DNA of 64,000 bases from Marine Group III euryarchaeote CG-Bathy1 (GTDB lineage: Archaea; Thermoplasmatota; Poseidoniia; MGIII; CG-Epi1), in NCBI GenBank assembly GCA_001875425.1, contig MIYU01000016.1:27843-91842 (forward strand). Direction: 5' to 3'. Below the pieces are notes generated by a model, which did not search any database, had not been told where the DNA came from, and saw only the letters and a program-made list of their open reading frames with translations. Positions within the stretch are counted from its first letter, which is position 1; the number at the start of each line of letters is the position of its first letter. The position numbers and the translations under genes were made by a program. Below are positions 28,258-36,372 of this stretch, piece after piece.

Positions 28258-29427
28258 TTATTCGAAGGCAGCTATACCGGTAATCCAGCGGCCTAAAATT
28301 AGATTGTGAATATCATGAGTTCCTTCATATGTTTTTACAGATTCTAAATTAGCCATGTGGCGCATGATAGGGTATTCATTCAAAATTCCATTTGCCCCAT
28401 GAAGATCCCTAGCTACTCTAGCGATATCTAAGGCAATTTCTACATTATTCATTTTAGCAAGAGAAACCTGTTCAGGAATCATAGTGTGGTCATCTTTCAT
28501 GCGACCAAGTTGTAATGCTAAAAGTTGCCCCTTAGTTATTTCATTTAACATCCATGCCAATTTATTCTGAACTAATTGAAAAGAAGCTATTGGTTTGTCG
28601 AATTGTATACGGCTTAAAGAATAATCTTTAGAAGAAATGAAGCAACCCATTGCAGCACCTAACGAACCCCAAGCAATACCATATCTTGCTTGTGTTAAAC
28701 AGCCGAGTGGGCCTTTTAGACCTGTAACATTAGGAAGAATGCGATTCTTTGGTATTTTACAATCTTGAAAAACTAATTCAGATGTTATGGAGGCCCTTAA
28801 GCTATGTTTTCCTTTCATTTCTGGAGCTGAAAAACCTGCATCCCCTTTCTCAACTACGAACCCTCTTATTTTTCCATCTAATTTTGCCCAAACTATTGCT
28901 AAATCAGCGATAGTTCCATTAGTAATCCACATCTTTGCCCCATTTAGAATAAAATAATCATCAGACTCTACAGCTGTGGTTTTCATACCGCCTGGATCTG
29001 AACCAGAATCTGGTTCTGTTAAACCAAAACAACCAATAAGTTCACCTTTTGCCATTTTAGGTATGTATTTTTTCTTTTGATCTTCATCTCCATAAGCCAG
29101 AATAGGATACATACAAAGCGAACCTTGAACTGAAACAAAACTACGGATAGCTGAATCACCTCTTTCTAATTCTTGACAGATGAGACCATAAGCGATATTA
29201 CTCATGCCTGCACAGCCATACTCAGTATCGTGGTTACAACCAAAAAGACCCATTTTTCCTATTTCAGATATAAGCTCCATAGGGAAAGTGCCTTCCATAT
29301 AATGTTCATCAATTATGGGGAGAACTTTGTCATCCACCCATTCCCTTACCAAATCCCTTACCATAATCTCCTCTTCGGTAAGGTGGCTTTCTATGTTGTA
29401 AAAATCAATTCCTTTGTAAGATGACAT
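28258..29427 (-). CDS. Acyl-CoA dehydrogenase, glutaryl-CoA dehydrogenase-like
   Basis: About 389 residues. FAD-binding signatures GCFGLTEPDSGSDPGGM and MWITNGTIADLAIVWAK, the RIQFDKPIASFQLVQNKLA helix, and the catalytic Glu in SVKTYEGTHDIHNLILGR. The YEGTHDIH block and the overall N-terminus are characteristic of glutaryl-CoA dehydrogenases, which oxidise and decarboxylate glutaryl-CoA to crotonyl-CoA in lysine and tryptophan breakdown; other short-chain acyl-CoAs are possible. The FAD protein acts in the cytoplasm with an electron-transfer flavoprotein not seen here. ATG 29427 is preferred over ATG 29448 because the TATA box at 29459-29468 is too close to the latter. Confidence 0.92.
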   Translation of the reverse strand: MSSYKGIDFYNIESHLTEEEIMVRDLVREWVDDKVLPIIDEHYMEGTFPMELISEIGKMGLFGCNHDTEYGCAGMSNIAYGLICQELERGDSAIRSFVSVQGSLCMYPILAYGDEDQKKKYIPKMAKGELIGCFGLTEPDSGSDPGGMKTTAVESDDYFILNGAKMWITNGTIADLAIVWAKLDGKIRGFVVEKGDAGFSAPEMKGKHSLRASITSELVFQDCKIPKNRILPNVTGLKGPLGCLTQARYGIAWGSLGAAMGCFISSKDYSLSRIQFDKPIASFQLVQNKLAWMLNEITKGQLLALQLGRMKDDHTMIPEQVSLAKMNNVEIALDIARVARDLHGANGILNEYPIMRHMANLESVKTYEGTHDIHNLILGRWITGIAAFE

Positions 29428-29458
29428 AGCTAAACCTTTGTGTTCCATCTAGGAGGGG

Positions 29459-29468
29459 ATTATATATT
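29459..29468. promoter_or_regulatory. Shared TATA box between acyl-CoA dehydrogenase and rfcS
   Basis: ATTATATATT (plus) reads AATATATAAT on the minus strand. Its centre is about 24 nt before the rfcS ATG (29488) and 37 nt before the dehydrogenase ATG (29427), so it can serve both. Confidence 0.6.
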
Positions 29469-29487
29469 GCTGTCTCATACGAATATA

Positions 29488-30465
29488 ATGGATGAAATCT
29501 GGGTAGAGAAGTATCGGCCTCAAAAATTGGCTGAAGTAGTTGGACAGAAAACTACAACTTCCCGACTTAGTAATTATGTGAAAGAAAAATCGATGCCTCA
29601 TTTGATGTTTTCTGGACCTGCAGGGACTGGAAAAACGTCATCTGCAATAGCTTTGGCAAAAGAAATGTTTAAAGAAAATTGGAAATATAATGTGCATGAA
29701 TTGAATGCATCAGATGAACGAGGAATAGATGTTGTTAGAGGTAAAATAAAGGAATTTGCTAGGACGGCCCCTTTAGGGGAAGAAGGATTCAAAATTATAT
29801 TTCTAGATGAAGCAGATGCATTAACGAGTGCTGCACAAGCAGCTTTGAGAAGAACAATGGAGAAATATTCTAGAACCTGTAGATTTATTTTATCCTGTAA
29901 TTACTCTTCAAAAATAATAGACCCTATTCAATCTAGATGTGCAGTTTTTAGATTTAGACCCGTGAAAGAAGAGGAAATGAAAAAATATTTGAAATACGTT
30001 TCTGGAAAACAAAATCTTAAAATCACCGATGACGGGCTGGATGCAGTAGTATACCTTGCGCAGGGCGATATGAGAAGAGGAATCAACAATTTACAAATGG
30101 CCGCAGCATCGGGAATTGAAAGTATAGATTCCGATGTAGTATACCAAGCCGTCGCTGCAGCTAGACCCGATGAAATAAGAGGTGCACTAGAATACGCAAT
30201 CGCAGGAAAATTTTCTAAAGCGAGAGAGTGTTTGGATAAATTACAGATAACTTATGGATTAGCAGGAGAGGACATTGTACGACAAATGCATAGAACTATT
30301 AGAGAGATGGATATAACTGACGATACTAAAATTGGCCTGATAAGTGCCCTTGCAGAAACAGACTTTAGGATTGGAGAGGGTGCTAATGCGTGGATCCAAA
30401 TAGAGGCAGCAATTGCACAATTTGTGAATGCTGGTAAAAATTTAAACAGGGAATTAGAAAAATAG
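29488..30465 (+). CDS. rfcS: Replication factor C small subunit
   Basis: A 325-residue clamp-loader AAA+ ATPase. Motifs: IWVEKYRPQKLAEVVGQ (RFC box II), Walker A FSGPAGTGKTSSAIALA, Walker B IIFLDEADALTSAAQAALRR, sensor 1 FILSCNY, the SRC arginine finger IQSRCAVFRFRP, sensor 2 GDMRRGINNLQMAA. It loads PCNA onto primed DNA with RFC large subunit (not in this window). No intein is present, though archaeal rfcS often carries one. ATG 29488 lies 24 nt after the TATA centre. An in-frame upstream codon at 29440 is rejected because it lies ahead of the TATA box. pgk begins 11 nt downstream. Confidence 0.96.
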   Translation: MDEIWVEKYRPQKLAEVVGQKTTTSRLSNYVKEKSMPHLMFSGPAGTGKTSSAIALAKEMFKENWKYNVHELNASDERGIDVVRGKIKEFARTAPLGEEGFKIIFLDEADALTSAAQAALRRTMEKYSRTCRFILSCNYSSKIIDPIQSRCAVFRFRPVKEEEMKKYLKYVSGKQNLKITDDGLDAVVYLAQGDMRRGINNLQMAAASGIESIDSDVVYQAVAAARPDEIRGALEYAIAGKFSKARECLDKLQITYGLAGEDIVRQMHRTIREMDITDDTKIGLISALAETDFRIGEGANAWIQIEAAIAQFVNAGKNLNRELEK

Positions 30466-30476
30466 TAGGAATAAAT

Positions 30477-31760
30477 ATGAAGCGAGATTTTCTTGTTTTA
30501 GAAGATTTTGAATTAGAAGGTAAAAAAATACTTGTTAGAGTTGATATTAATTCATCTATAAATCCTGAAAATGGAGAAATATTAGACGATACCAGAATAA
30601 GAAGGCATGCAGAAAAAACTATAAAATATTTAGCTGATAAAAAGGCTAAAATTGTCATAATTGCACATCAATCTAGACCTGGAAATTTAGATTTTGTACC
30701 TTTAGAAAAGCATGCAGAAAAAATGAGTGAGATAATTAATAAAAGGGTTAAATTTATACCCGATATTTGTAATGCTAAGGCAAAAAAGGCTATAAGAGAT
30801 TTGAAAAAAAATGAAATTTTAATGTTAGATAATTTAAGATTTCATGATGACGAAATAAATGTACGAGAATATAATGGGAGAAATTTTGAGCCCCAAGAAA
30901 AAACTGAAATGGTTAAATCGTTAGCTCCGGAATTTGATTTGTTTGTAAATGATGCTTTTGCAACTGCACATCGGTGTCAACCATCCATAGTTGGTTTTTC
31001 CAGCGAAATACCAACGATTGCAGGAAAAGTGATGGAAAATGAAATAGAACAATTGAATAAAGCGCTAAAGGGAAAGGGAAATCCTAGCTTATTGATATTA
31101 GGTGGCAGTAAAGCAGAAGATTCTGTTAAAATTGCTACAAACTTTCTAGAGAGAGGAATTGATAAAGTTTTGACGGGAGGGTTGGTTGCCAATATTTTCC
31201 TAACTGCATCTGGAATTGATATCGGTAATAGTAGTAAAGATTACATAAAAAATAAAATTAAAAATCATAAAGAAATAATATCAAAAGCAAAAGAATTGAT
31301 TGAAAAGTACCCTAAAAATATAGAAATGCCAAACGATATTGCGTTGAATTGCGGAGGATTTAGAAAGGGGATTTTATGCGAAGAATTTGATTCTAAAGCG
31401 TTTGTTGAAAATCTTTCTGATAGATGTCCAGTTAATGATATAGGTGTAGAAACCGTAGTTAGATACATAACAGAAATAAATAAAGCAAAGAAAATAATTG
31501 CAAATGGCCCAATGGGTGTCTTTGAAGAAAAAGAATTCTCTGGCGGAACTATGGAAGTTTTCTCTGCTATTGCAAAATCTGAAGCATACACTGTAGTTGG
31601 GGGTGGAGAGACTGCGGCTGCTTTCAATATGTATGGATTAAAGAATGATATCGATCATATTTCAACTGGTGGTGGGGCTTGTATAAGCTATTTAGCAGGA
31701 AAATTTATGCCTGCAATTGAAGCTATGAAAAGAAATAAAGAGAAATTTTCAAAAAAATAG
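30477..31760 (+). CDS. pgk: Phosphoglycerate kinase
   Basis: A 427-residue archaeal Pgk. Substrate-binding signatures KKILVRVDINSSINP, DDTRIRRH and IVIIAHQSRPG, FVNDAFATAHRCQPSIVGF, LILGGSKAEDS, and the nucleotide site IANGPMGVFEEKEFSGGT with VVGGGETAAA. It interconverts 1,3-bisphosphoglycerate and 3-phosphoglycerate in glycolysis and gluconeogenesis. It starts 11 nt after rfcS, so the two are probably co-transcribed. The length and inserts match the archaeal rather than the bacterial form. Confidence 0.96.
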   Translation: MKRDFLVLEDFELEGKKILVRVDINSSINPENGEILDDTRIRRHAEKTIKYLADKKAKIVIIAHQSRPGNLDFVPLEKHAEKMSEIINKRVKFIPDICNAKAKKAIRDLKKNEILMLDNLRFHDDEINVREYNGRNFEPQEKTEMVKSLAPEFDLFVNDAFATAHRCQPSIVGFSSEIPTIAGKVMENEIEQLNKALKGKGNPSLLILGGSKAEDSVKIATNFLERGIDKVLTGGLVANIFLTASGIDIGNSSKDYIKNKIKNHKEIISKAKELIEKYPKNIEMPNDIALNCGGFRKGILCEEFDSKAFVENLSDRCPVNDIGVETVVRYITEINKAKKIIANGPMGVFEEKEFSGGTMEVFSAIAKSEAYTVVGGGETAAAFNMYGLKNDIDHISTGGGACISYLAGKFMPAIEAMKRNKEKFSKK

Positions 31761-31770
31761 TTATAAGAAA

Positions 31771-31779
31771 AGTTTAAAC
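31771..31779 (+). promoter_or_regulatory. TATA box of tRNA-Thr
   Basis: AGTTTAAAC is centred about 29 nt before the tRNA 5' end at 31805. Confidence 0.5.
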
Positions 31780-31804
31780 ACAAGTACTCAAAATAGTGAA
31801 CTAA

Positions 31805-31881
31805 GCCACCGTAGCTTAGACCGGCAGAGCGGCTGATTTGTAATCAGCAGGTCGGGGGTTCAAATCCCTCCGGTGGCTCCA
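31805..31881 (+). tRNA. trnT-TGT: tRNA-Thr (anticodon TGT)
   Basis: Acceptor GCCACCG pairs with CGGTGGC (31871-31877); discriminator T at 31878; CCA encoded at 31879-31881. The anticodon stem GCTGA/TCAGC encloses loop TTTGTAA with TGT at 31839-31841. The T arm contains GGTTCAAATCC. No intron. Confidence 0.97.
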
Positions 31882-31888
31882 CTTTAAA

Positions 31889-32260
31889 TTATCTAGACCA
31901 GATGTCGTCAGGAATGTCTTCGTAGACTGAATCATTAGATGAATCATCCGAATCATCGTCAGATTTTACACTGCGTGTAAAAATTTCAGAGATCTTGATA
32001 GTCCAATAATGAATCCTCCACTCACGGCCATCGTAAAGCGTTGTTTCTTCTCTAGCCGTTTCCATTAATCCTGAATCTTCAAGCATATAGAAAGTATCTC
32101 TATCTTCTGGTTGTAAAACGTTATCAATGATTCTATCACTAAAACCAAAAAAATTCATGATGTGTCTAGACAAAGCATCTGATTCTTCAAAACTCATGTG
32201 AGAATATTCTTGACTATTAGAGATGGCTGAAGATAGATGAGATATAGTGAGTACTTCCAT
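31889..32260 (-). CDS. DUF6015-like small archaeal protein
   Basis: A 123-residue acidic protein. Helical N-terminus (LTISHLSSAISNS), then a conserved core with MNFFGFSDRIIDNVLQP, EDRDTFYMLEDSGLM and TTLYDGREWRIHYWTIK, then an Asp/Ser-rich tail (SDDDSDDSSNDS) ending in DIPDDIWSR. The core resembles the DUF6015 family of Thermoplasmatota, in which a winged-helix-like fold is likely; I recognise it from memory only. Its stop lies a few bases from the convergent tRNA-Thr. Function unknown; the fold suggests a small DNA-binding or transcription-associated protein. Confidence 0.72.
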   Translation of the reverse strand: MEVLTISHLSSAISNSQEYSHMSFEESDALSRHIMNFFGFSDRIIDNVLQPEDRDTFYMLEDSGLMETAREETTLYDGREWRIHYWTIKISEIFTRSVKSDDDSDDSSNDSVYEDIPDDIWSR

Positions 32261-32354
32261 TGATTAAACTCCGTAAAAATAAAGAAACATGCTCCGAAAC
32301 TTGAATAGACACTATGTATAATAATCTTTTGATGGTTTAGAAAAAGAAAAAAAC

Positions 32355-33116
32355 CTACTTAGACTTGCTTTTCTTAGTTGGAGTTTTCTTTTTACTTTTA
32401 GGTTTTTTAGGTTTTTTAGGTTTCTTTTTATCATCAGAAACCGTATCTTTTTCTATATATTCTTCTACAAATTTAACATCTTTAATTTTCGCATACTTTC
32501 GAAGAGAAGAAACTACACGATATTTAGCTTGAAACCAAACTGCATCGAATTTACATCTCTCTGGCAAGGTTATAGTTGCTGAATTCTTTTCGACAGATAC
32601 ATTCACATCCTCATCGACAGGATAATTCAATTTGAAAAGAGAAGAGATTTTTTCTTCTTTCTTAGAGATTTTAGAAGATACGTTATATTTGAATGTCAAT
32701 TCTTTTCCGGCTAAATAATGATTGTAATCTATTCTAGCTCTTGAACCGAATATAGCAACTAATTGCCCGTGTTTTCCTTCCAATTCAATTTCTGCACCTT
32801 GATATAATTGAGCATCTGGATTCAATCTTCTTATTTTGCTTAATGATTCAGTCTGTATAAGTTTAGTATCGCGCTCTCCGTAACCATCTACTGGAGCAAT
32901 CACTACTTCTCTTTTTTCACCTACTTTAGCTTTTTTCAAATCGTTTTCTAAACCTGGAACTAATCTTCCCTCTCCCACTACAACTAGTAATGGTGTGTAG
33001 TTTTTTCTTTCATCGTGCATATCGTTTTTCTTTGCTAAAGATTCATCAGTAGTATCGAATAAGTTGCCTTCGGTCCAACCTTCATATTCAAAACTTATCA
33101 AGTCGCCTTCTTTCAT
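32355..33116 (-). CDS. FKBP-type peptidyl-prolyl isomerase (long archaeal type)
   Basis: A 253-residue protein. FKBP half-domains (MKEGDLISFEYEGWTEGNLFDTT and VVVGEGRLVPGLENDLKKAKVGEKREVVI) flank an insert-in-flap chaperone domain (PDAQLYQGAEIELEGKHGQLVAIFGSRARIDYNHPLAG-like region), followed by about 100 extra residues and a Lys/Pro-rich tail (KKKPKKPKKPKSKKK). It catalyses prolyl isomerisation and aids folding in the cytoplasm. The basic tail is unusual and may bind nucleic acid or ribosomes. ATG 33116 is about 29 nt from a TATA-like GTTAATAC (33141-33148). Divergent from egsA. Confidence 0.92.
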   Translation of the reverse strand: MKEGDLISFEYEGWTEGNLFDTTDESLAKKNDMHDERKNYTPLLVVVGEGRLVPGLENDLKKAKVGEKREVVIAPVDGYGERDTKLIQTESLSKIRRLNPDAQLYQGAEIELEGKHGQLVAIFGSRARIDYNHYLAGKELTFKYNVSSKISKKEEKISSLFKLNYPVDEDVNVSVEKNSATITLPERCKFDAVWFQAKYRVVSSLRKYAKIKDVKFVEEYIEKDTVSDDKKKPKKPKKPKSKKKTPTKKSKSK

Positions 33117-33191
33117 TGGTAGCTTGGATTGTCGGATAGAGTATTAACAAGTTATCGCTGAAAATGAAGCAAATTTGACCATAACGTTGGC

Positions 33192-33198
33192 TTTTAAG
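33192..33198 (+). promoter_or_regulatory. TATA box of egsA
   Basis: TTTTAAG is centred 25 nt ahead of ATG 33220, which argues for a leaderless egsA transcript and against starts further upstream. Confidence 0.45.
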
Positions 33199-33219
33199 AC
33201 AGGGGACAATACGTTACGT

Positions 33220-34272
33220 ATGAGCAAAAGACGCTCACGCGGTATGATTCTGCCTAGAATAGTTATTTCTGGACCTGGATCTATCGAAGATATACCTATT
33301 GTAATATCTGAACTTTCTCTTCCTGAAAATGGACTCATAATATGTGATGAGATTACATATGATATAGCTGGAAAACGGGTTAAAGATTATATTGAAGAAT
33401 CTGAACGAAAAGTAGAAGTTGTCAAGATTAAAGGAGCTAGAATTGAAGAATTGGAAAAGGTAGAACGTAATATTGAAAAATATGGATTTTTAGTTGGAAT
33501 AGGAGGGGGACGTCCGATAGATATTGCAAAAAAAGCAGGATATAATGCCAACTTGCCGTTTTTGAGTGTCCCAACATCTGCTTCGCATGATGGTCTTGCC
33601 TCTGAAAGATCATCAATAAGAAATAAGGGAGCTAAAGTATCAATGCAAGCTAAACCCCCTCTTGCAGTCATAGCAGATACTGAAATAATATCGAAAGCTC
33701 CGAAAAGATTGTTACGAGCAGGATGTGGAGACATTCTAAGCAATAGAACGGCAGTACTTGATTGGAAAATAGGAAAGGAGCAAGGAGAAAAATATAGTGA
33801 ATATGCAGCTGCATTATCAGATATGACGGCAGAACTTGTAGAAAAAGAAGCAAAATTAATTTCATCTGGAGAAGAAGAAGGAGTTAGGCTTATCGTAAAA
33901 GCATTGATATCTTCTGGAGTGGCTATGTCCATAGCGGGGACTTCTAGACCTGCCAGTGGAGGAGAACACAAATTCTCTCATTGGCTTGATGCGAATTATG
34001 ATAGACCTGCACTTCATGGAGAACAATGTGGCATAGGTTCTATTGTTACTATGTATTTACATAACGGAAATTGGAAGAAAATTAAAGAAACTCTTAGAAT
34101 AATAGGAGCACCTACGACCGCAAAGGAGATTGGTCTATCAGATGAGATAGCATTGAAGGCATTCAAGAATGCACGTACAATAAGGCCTGAAAGAGTAACT
34201 ATATTGGATTTAGAGTCTGATGAAAGAATAGAAAAAGCTGCTCTTGAAACAGGCGTTATAGAATTAGAGTAA
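33220..34272 (+). CDS. egsA: sn-glycerol-1-phosphate dehydrogenase
   Basis: About 350 residues. It reduces dihydroxyacetone phosphate to G1P, the stereo-specific backbone of archaeal lipids. The N-terminus LPRIVISGPGSIEDIP and NAD-binding GIGGGRPIDIAKKAGY and PFLSVPTSASHDGLASERSS match the family. Zinc ligands: Asp in GCGDILSN, His in GGEHKFSHWLD, His in ALHGEQCGIGS. ATG 33220 (MSKRRSRG) is favoured by TATA spacing; ATG 33244 is also possible. This gene is the firmest single marker that the host is an archaeon. Confidence 0.95.
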   Translation: MSKRRSRGMILPRIVISGPGSIEDIPIVISELSLPENGLIICDEITYDIAGKRVKDYIEESERKVEVVKIKGARIEELEKVERNIEKYGFLVGIGGGRPIDIAKKAGYNANLPFLSVPTSASHDGLASERSSIRNKGAKVSMQAKPPLAVIADTEIISKAPKRLLRAGCGDILSNRTAVLDWKIGKEQGEKYSEYAAALSDMTAELVEKEAKLISSGEEEGVRLIVKALISSGVAMSIAGTSRPASGGEHKFSHWLDANYDRPALHGEQCGIGSIVTMYLHNGNWKKIKETLRIIGAPTTAKEIGLSDEIALKAFKNARTIRPERVTILDLESDERIEKAALETGVIELE

Positions 34273-34344
34273 ACCAAAACACTTATGAGCACGATATTAA
34301 TTAGTGAATAGTCTTATTGTAAAGTAAGATATGGAGTTGATAAA

Positions 34345-35037
34345 ATGAAAGAAGAATTTGTTAAAGAATTAGACGATGCTATTGCAAAACACGCCCTATT
34401 AGATCATCCGTTCTATCAGATGTGGAATAAAGGAGAATTACCTATGGATGCATTAAAAGAATACTCAAAACAGTACTATTCACATGTACGTGTTTTTCCA
34501 AGATATTTAGGCGCATGTTATGCACAGTGTGATGACATAGAAGTTAGACAATTGCTCTTAGAAAATATGTGTGAAGAAGATATGGGAGAAAAAAATCATC
34601 CTGAACTATGGTTGAGATTTGTAGAAGGACTAGGTGTTTCACGAGACGAGGCAAAAAATTCAACACCGCTTTCGAAAACTGTTGAATCAGTTGAAACTAT
34701 GAAAGAACTGACGAATAGTGAAAATTACCTCGAAGGAGTTGCAGCCCTATATGCCTATGAATCGCAAGTACCTGAAGTTGCTGAAACGAAGAGAAGGGGT
34801 TTGGCTAAATTTTACAATTTAGATGATGCTCGAGCAGTAGAATTTTTCACAGTTCATGAAGAAGCAGATTTAATACATCGTAAAGTTGAACAAGACATAT
34901 TAGTTGAAGGGTGTAAAGATGAAGAGAGTCGTAAGCAGATTATCGACGCAGCAGAATCGGCAGCAAAGGCCCTCTATGGATTTTTAGATGGTGTTTATGA
35001 TGCTTACATAGATCCGTCTAAATGTTGTAATAATTAG
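34345..35037 (+). CDS. CADD-like heme-oxygenase-fold di-metal oxidase (putative pABA-forming enzyme)
   Basis: A 230-residue all-helical protein of the TenA/PqqC-like family. The spacing and identity of the metal ligands match Chlamydia CADD with a constant offset of three: Glu78, His85 (MCEEDMGEKNH), Glu139 (YAYES), His171, Asp175, His178 (HEEADLIH). Tyr24 (HPFYQMW) and Lys149 (AETKRRG) stand where CADD has the Tyr and Lys consumed in its self-sacrificing synthesis of p-aminobenzoate. I infer a pABA/folate role rather than thiaminase activity. Residue numbers for CADD are from memory. It has its own promoter space upstream; the next gene is a convergent zinc protein. Confidence 0.85.
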   Translation: MKEEFVKELDDAIAKHALLDHPFYQMWNKGELPMDALKEYSKQYYSHVRVFPRYLGACYAQCDDIEVRQLLLENMCEEDMGEKNHPELWLRFVEGLGVSRDEAKNSTPLSKTVESVETMKELTNSENYLEGVAALYAYESQVPEVAETKRRGLAKFYNLDDARAVEFFTVHEEADLIHRKVEQDILVEGCKDEESRKQIIDAAESAAKALYGFLDGVYDAYIDPSKCCNN

Positions 35038-35045
35038 ATTAAAGA

Positions 35046-35237
35046 TCAGTGAGTGTGCATATCACTACCGCAGCACATTGGTGATTTGATTTTTCCACAA
35101 CCATCTGGACATTTTGAGACATCGACCGATGTACCGTCATCTTTTGTAAGTGTTGAGTGAACTAACTCTTTACCACATGAACCACATGTTAAACCATGGA
35201 CAGACATGTCGCAATTATGACAAACGTATTTTACCAT
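35046..35237 (-). CDS. Small zinc-ribbon protein
   Basis: A 63-residue protein with many Cys: CHNC, CGSCGKEL, CPDGCG and PMCCGSDMHTH. The pattern suggests two zinc ribbons or one ribbon plus a Cys/His metal site at the C-terminus. Similar small zinc proteins occur in Marine Group II genomes but I cannot name the family. It is convergent with the CADD-like gene and has no obvious partner. Confidence 0.75.
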   Translation of the reverse strand: MVKYVCHNCDMSVHGLTCGSCGKELVHSTLTKDDGTSVDVSKCPDGCGKIKSPMCCGSDMHTH

Positions 35238-35289
35238 AAAATTACAAAATAATATCTCGTTTATATAAATTCAGGTTTTGAATAGAAGA

Positions 35290-36171
35290 CTATTTTTCGG
35301 AAGCTTCTGCTTCCGGTTCTTCTGCTTCCGGTTCTTCTGCTTCCGGTTCTTCTGCTTCCGGTTCAGAAGGCACATCAGATAGTCTTTCAATCAATTCTGC
35401 TTTTTTACCCGAAATAGGCAAACCCCTTTCCTTTAGAAGATCCTTTAACTCAGAAACTTTCATAGATGAATAATCTAATTCTTCTTTAGTTTCTTCTTTT
35501 GGCGATTGAGTTTCTGTTGCCTCTTCTTTATTATCCAATAATTTTTCAAGTTCTTCTTCGTTTGGAGGATTCTCCATCAATTGTGAAGGGTTTAGAACTT
35601 CAATTTTATTAACTTCGAAACGCCTTATAGGATGAATAGATTTAACTGATTTTGCAATTTCTTTAGATAAATCTCCTGAAAAGATTCTTTTGAGTGAAAC
35701 ATCTAGAGTAGTAGAAGAAATGGTGTCTGTTATAATTTTTTGAGCGTTTAGATTCATATCACGCATAGTCGATCTCTGTAGTTTTTTATCAATAATCATT
35801 ATAGGCTTGATTCTGAGAGAAATTCCATCTTTAGTTTCTATAATGAAGTTTGAACTTAACTTACATTGTTGACGTCTAGTTAATGAACGTAGATAATCTG
35901 TAGTAAGATGGTGACCGATATAATTTGTAAATGCATTTAGCCCTCTGACTTCAGTTATTCTAAATTTGAGCATGAAATGCTTTTGAGAATAGCCTCCAGA
36001 TAACATATGTAAAGGTGCTTGAGTAGTTCTACCTGGGACTGTATCTGGGATATCTGAAGGAGTTTGGCCTATGATGGCATAATTGAACATTCTCGGTGCA
36101 TGTAATGAATACCAAGATTTAGATTTCCATCTATCTTTTGCTTTTCTGGACGAACTTGCAGGTTTTGCCAA
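35290..36171 (-). CDS. rps3ae: Ribosomal protein eS1 (S3Ae) with C-terminal SAP domain and acidic repeat tail
   Basis: A 293-residue small-subunit ribosomal protein. Residues 1-195 are the eS1 core: KDRWKSKSWYSLHAPRMFN, TTQAPLHMLSGGYSQKH, FTNYIGHHLTTDYLRS. Residues about 235-270 form a clear SAP motif (SSMKVSELKDLLKERGLP and SGKKAELIERLSD), which binds nucleic acid. The tail is tandem EPEAE repeats. Archaeal eS1 is usually near 200 residues, so the C-terminal third is an addition. The TTG start is well supported by GGAG 6 nt upstream and a TATA box at 36202-36212. Confidence 0.93.
   Translation of the reverse strand: MAKPASSSRKAKDRWKSKSWYSLHAPRMFNYAIIGQTPSDIPDTVPGRTTQAPLHMLSGGYSQKHFMLKFRITEVRGLNAFTNYIGHHLTTDYLRSLTRRQQCKLSSNFIIETKDGISLRIKPIMIIDKKLQRSTMRDMNLNAQKIITDTISSTTLDVSLKRIFSGDLSKEIAKSVKSIHPIRRFEVNKIEVLNPSQLMENPPNEEELEKLLDNKEEATETQSPKEETKEELDYSSMKVSELKDLLKERGLPISGKKAELIERLSDVPSEPEAEEPEAEEPEAEEPEAEASEK
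35304..35363 (-). repeat. Four perfect 15-bp tandem repeats in rps3ae
   Basis: Four consecutive copies of the 15-bp unit CTTCTGCTTCCGGTT (plus strand) encode the EPEAE pentapeptide repeat of the eS1 tail. Perfect identity suggests recent slippage expansion, so copy number may vary between strains. Confidence 0.9.
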
Positions 36172-36201
36172 ATTTAACTCCTTTTTGCGCTCACCAGCGG
36201 T

Positions 36202-36212
36202 GTATAAATATA
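36202..36212. promoter_or_regulatory. Shared TATA box between rps3ae and the small ORF
   Basis: GTATAAATATA (plus) is near-palindromic. Its centre is about 28 nt from ATG 36235 (leaderless small ORF) and about 36 nt from the rps3ae TTG (36171), leaving a roughly 10-nt leader with a GGAG ribosome site. Confidence 0.6.
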
Positions 36213-36234
36213 CGTTGCTACGAAGTGTATTACC

Positions 36235-36372
36235 ATGTTTGAAAGGGTTTTACTTCCAAAAGACTCCTCAAAAAGTCCTGAGGCAGTGATAAAAAGTGTA
36301 ATAAAAATATTGAATAAAATAGATAGTTCTCTGACGATGAGAGTAATAATTCCGGTGTGTGTATCGAAATGA
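36235..36372 (+). CDS. Small 45-residue ORF coupled to the SLC13 gene (possible universal-stress-protein fragment)
   Basis: A 45-residue frame beginning MFERVLLPKDSSKSPEAV and ending IIPVCVSK. The start is close to the opening strand and loop of universal stress proteins (MFKRILVPTDGS), but the rest of that domain is missing. Two facts support translation: the ATG sits 28 nt after a strong TATA box, and the stop overlaps the next ATG in an ATGA junction at 36369-36372, a sign of coupling. It is either a leader peptide or small partner of the transporter, or a truncated remnant. I did not find a second copy. Confidence 0.5.
   Translation: MFERVLLPKDSSKSPEAVIKSVIKILNKIDSSLTMRVIIPVCVSK

Noticed and set aside
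33387..33971. Minus-strand frame of 194 residues opposite egsA
   Set aside because: It is antisense to conserved parts of G1P dehydrogenase, with no recognisable domain or promoter.
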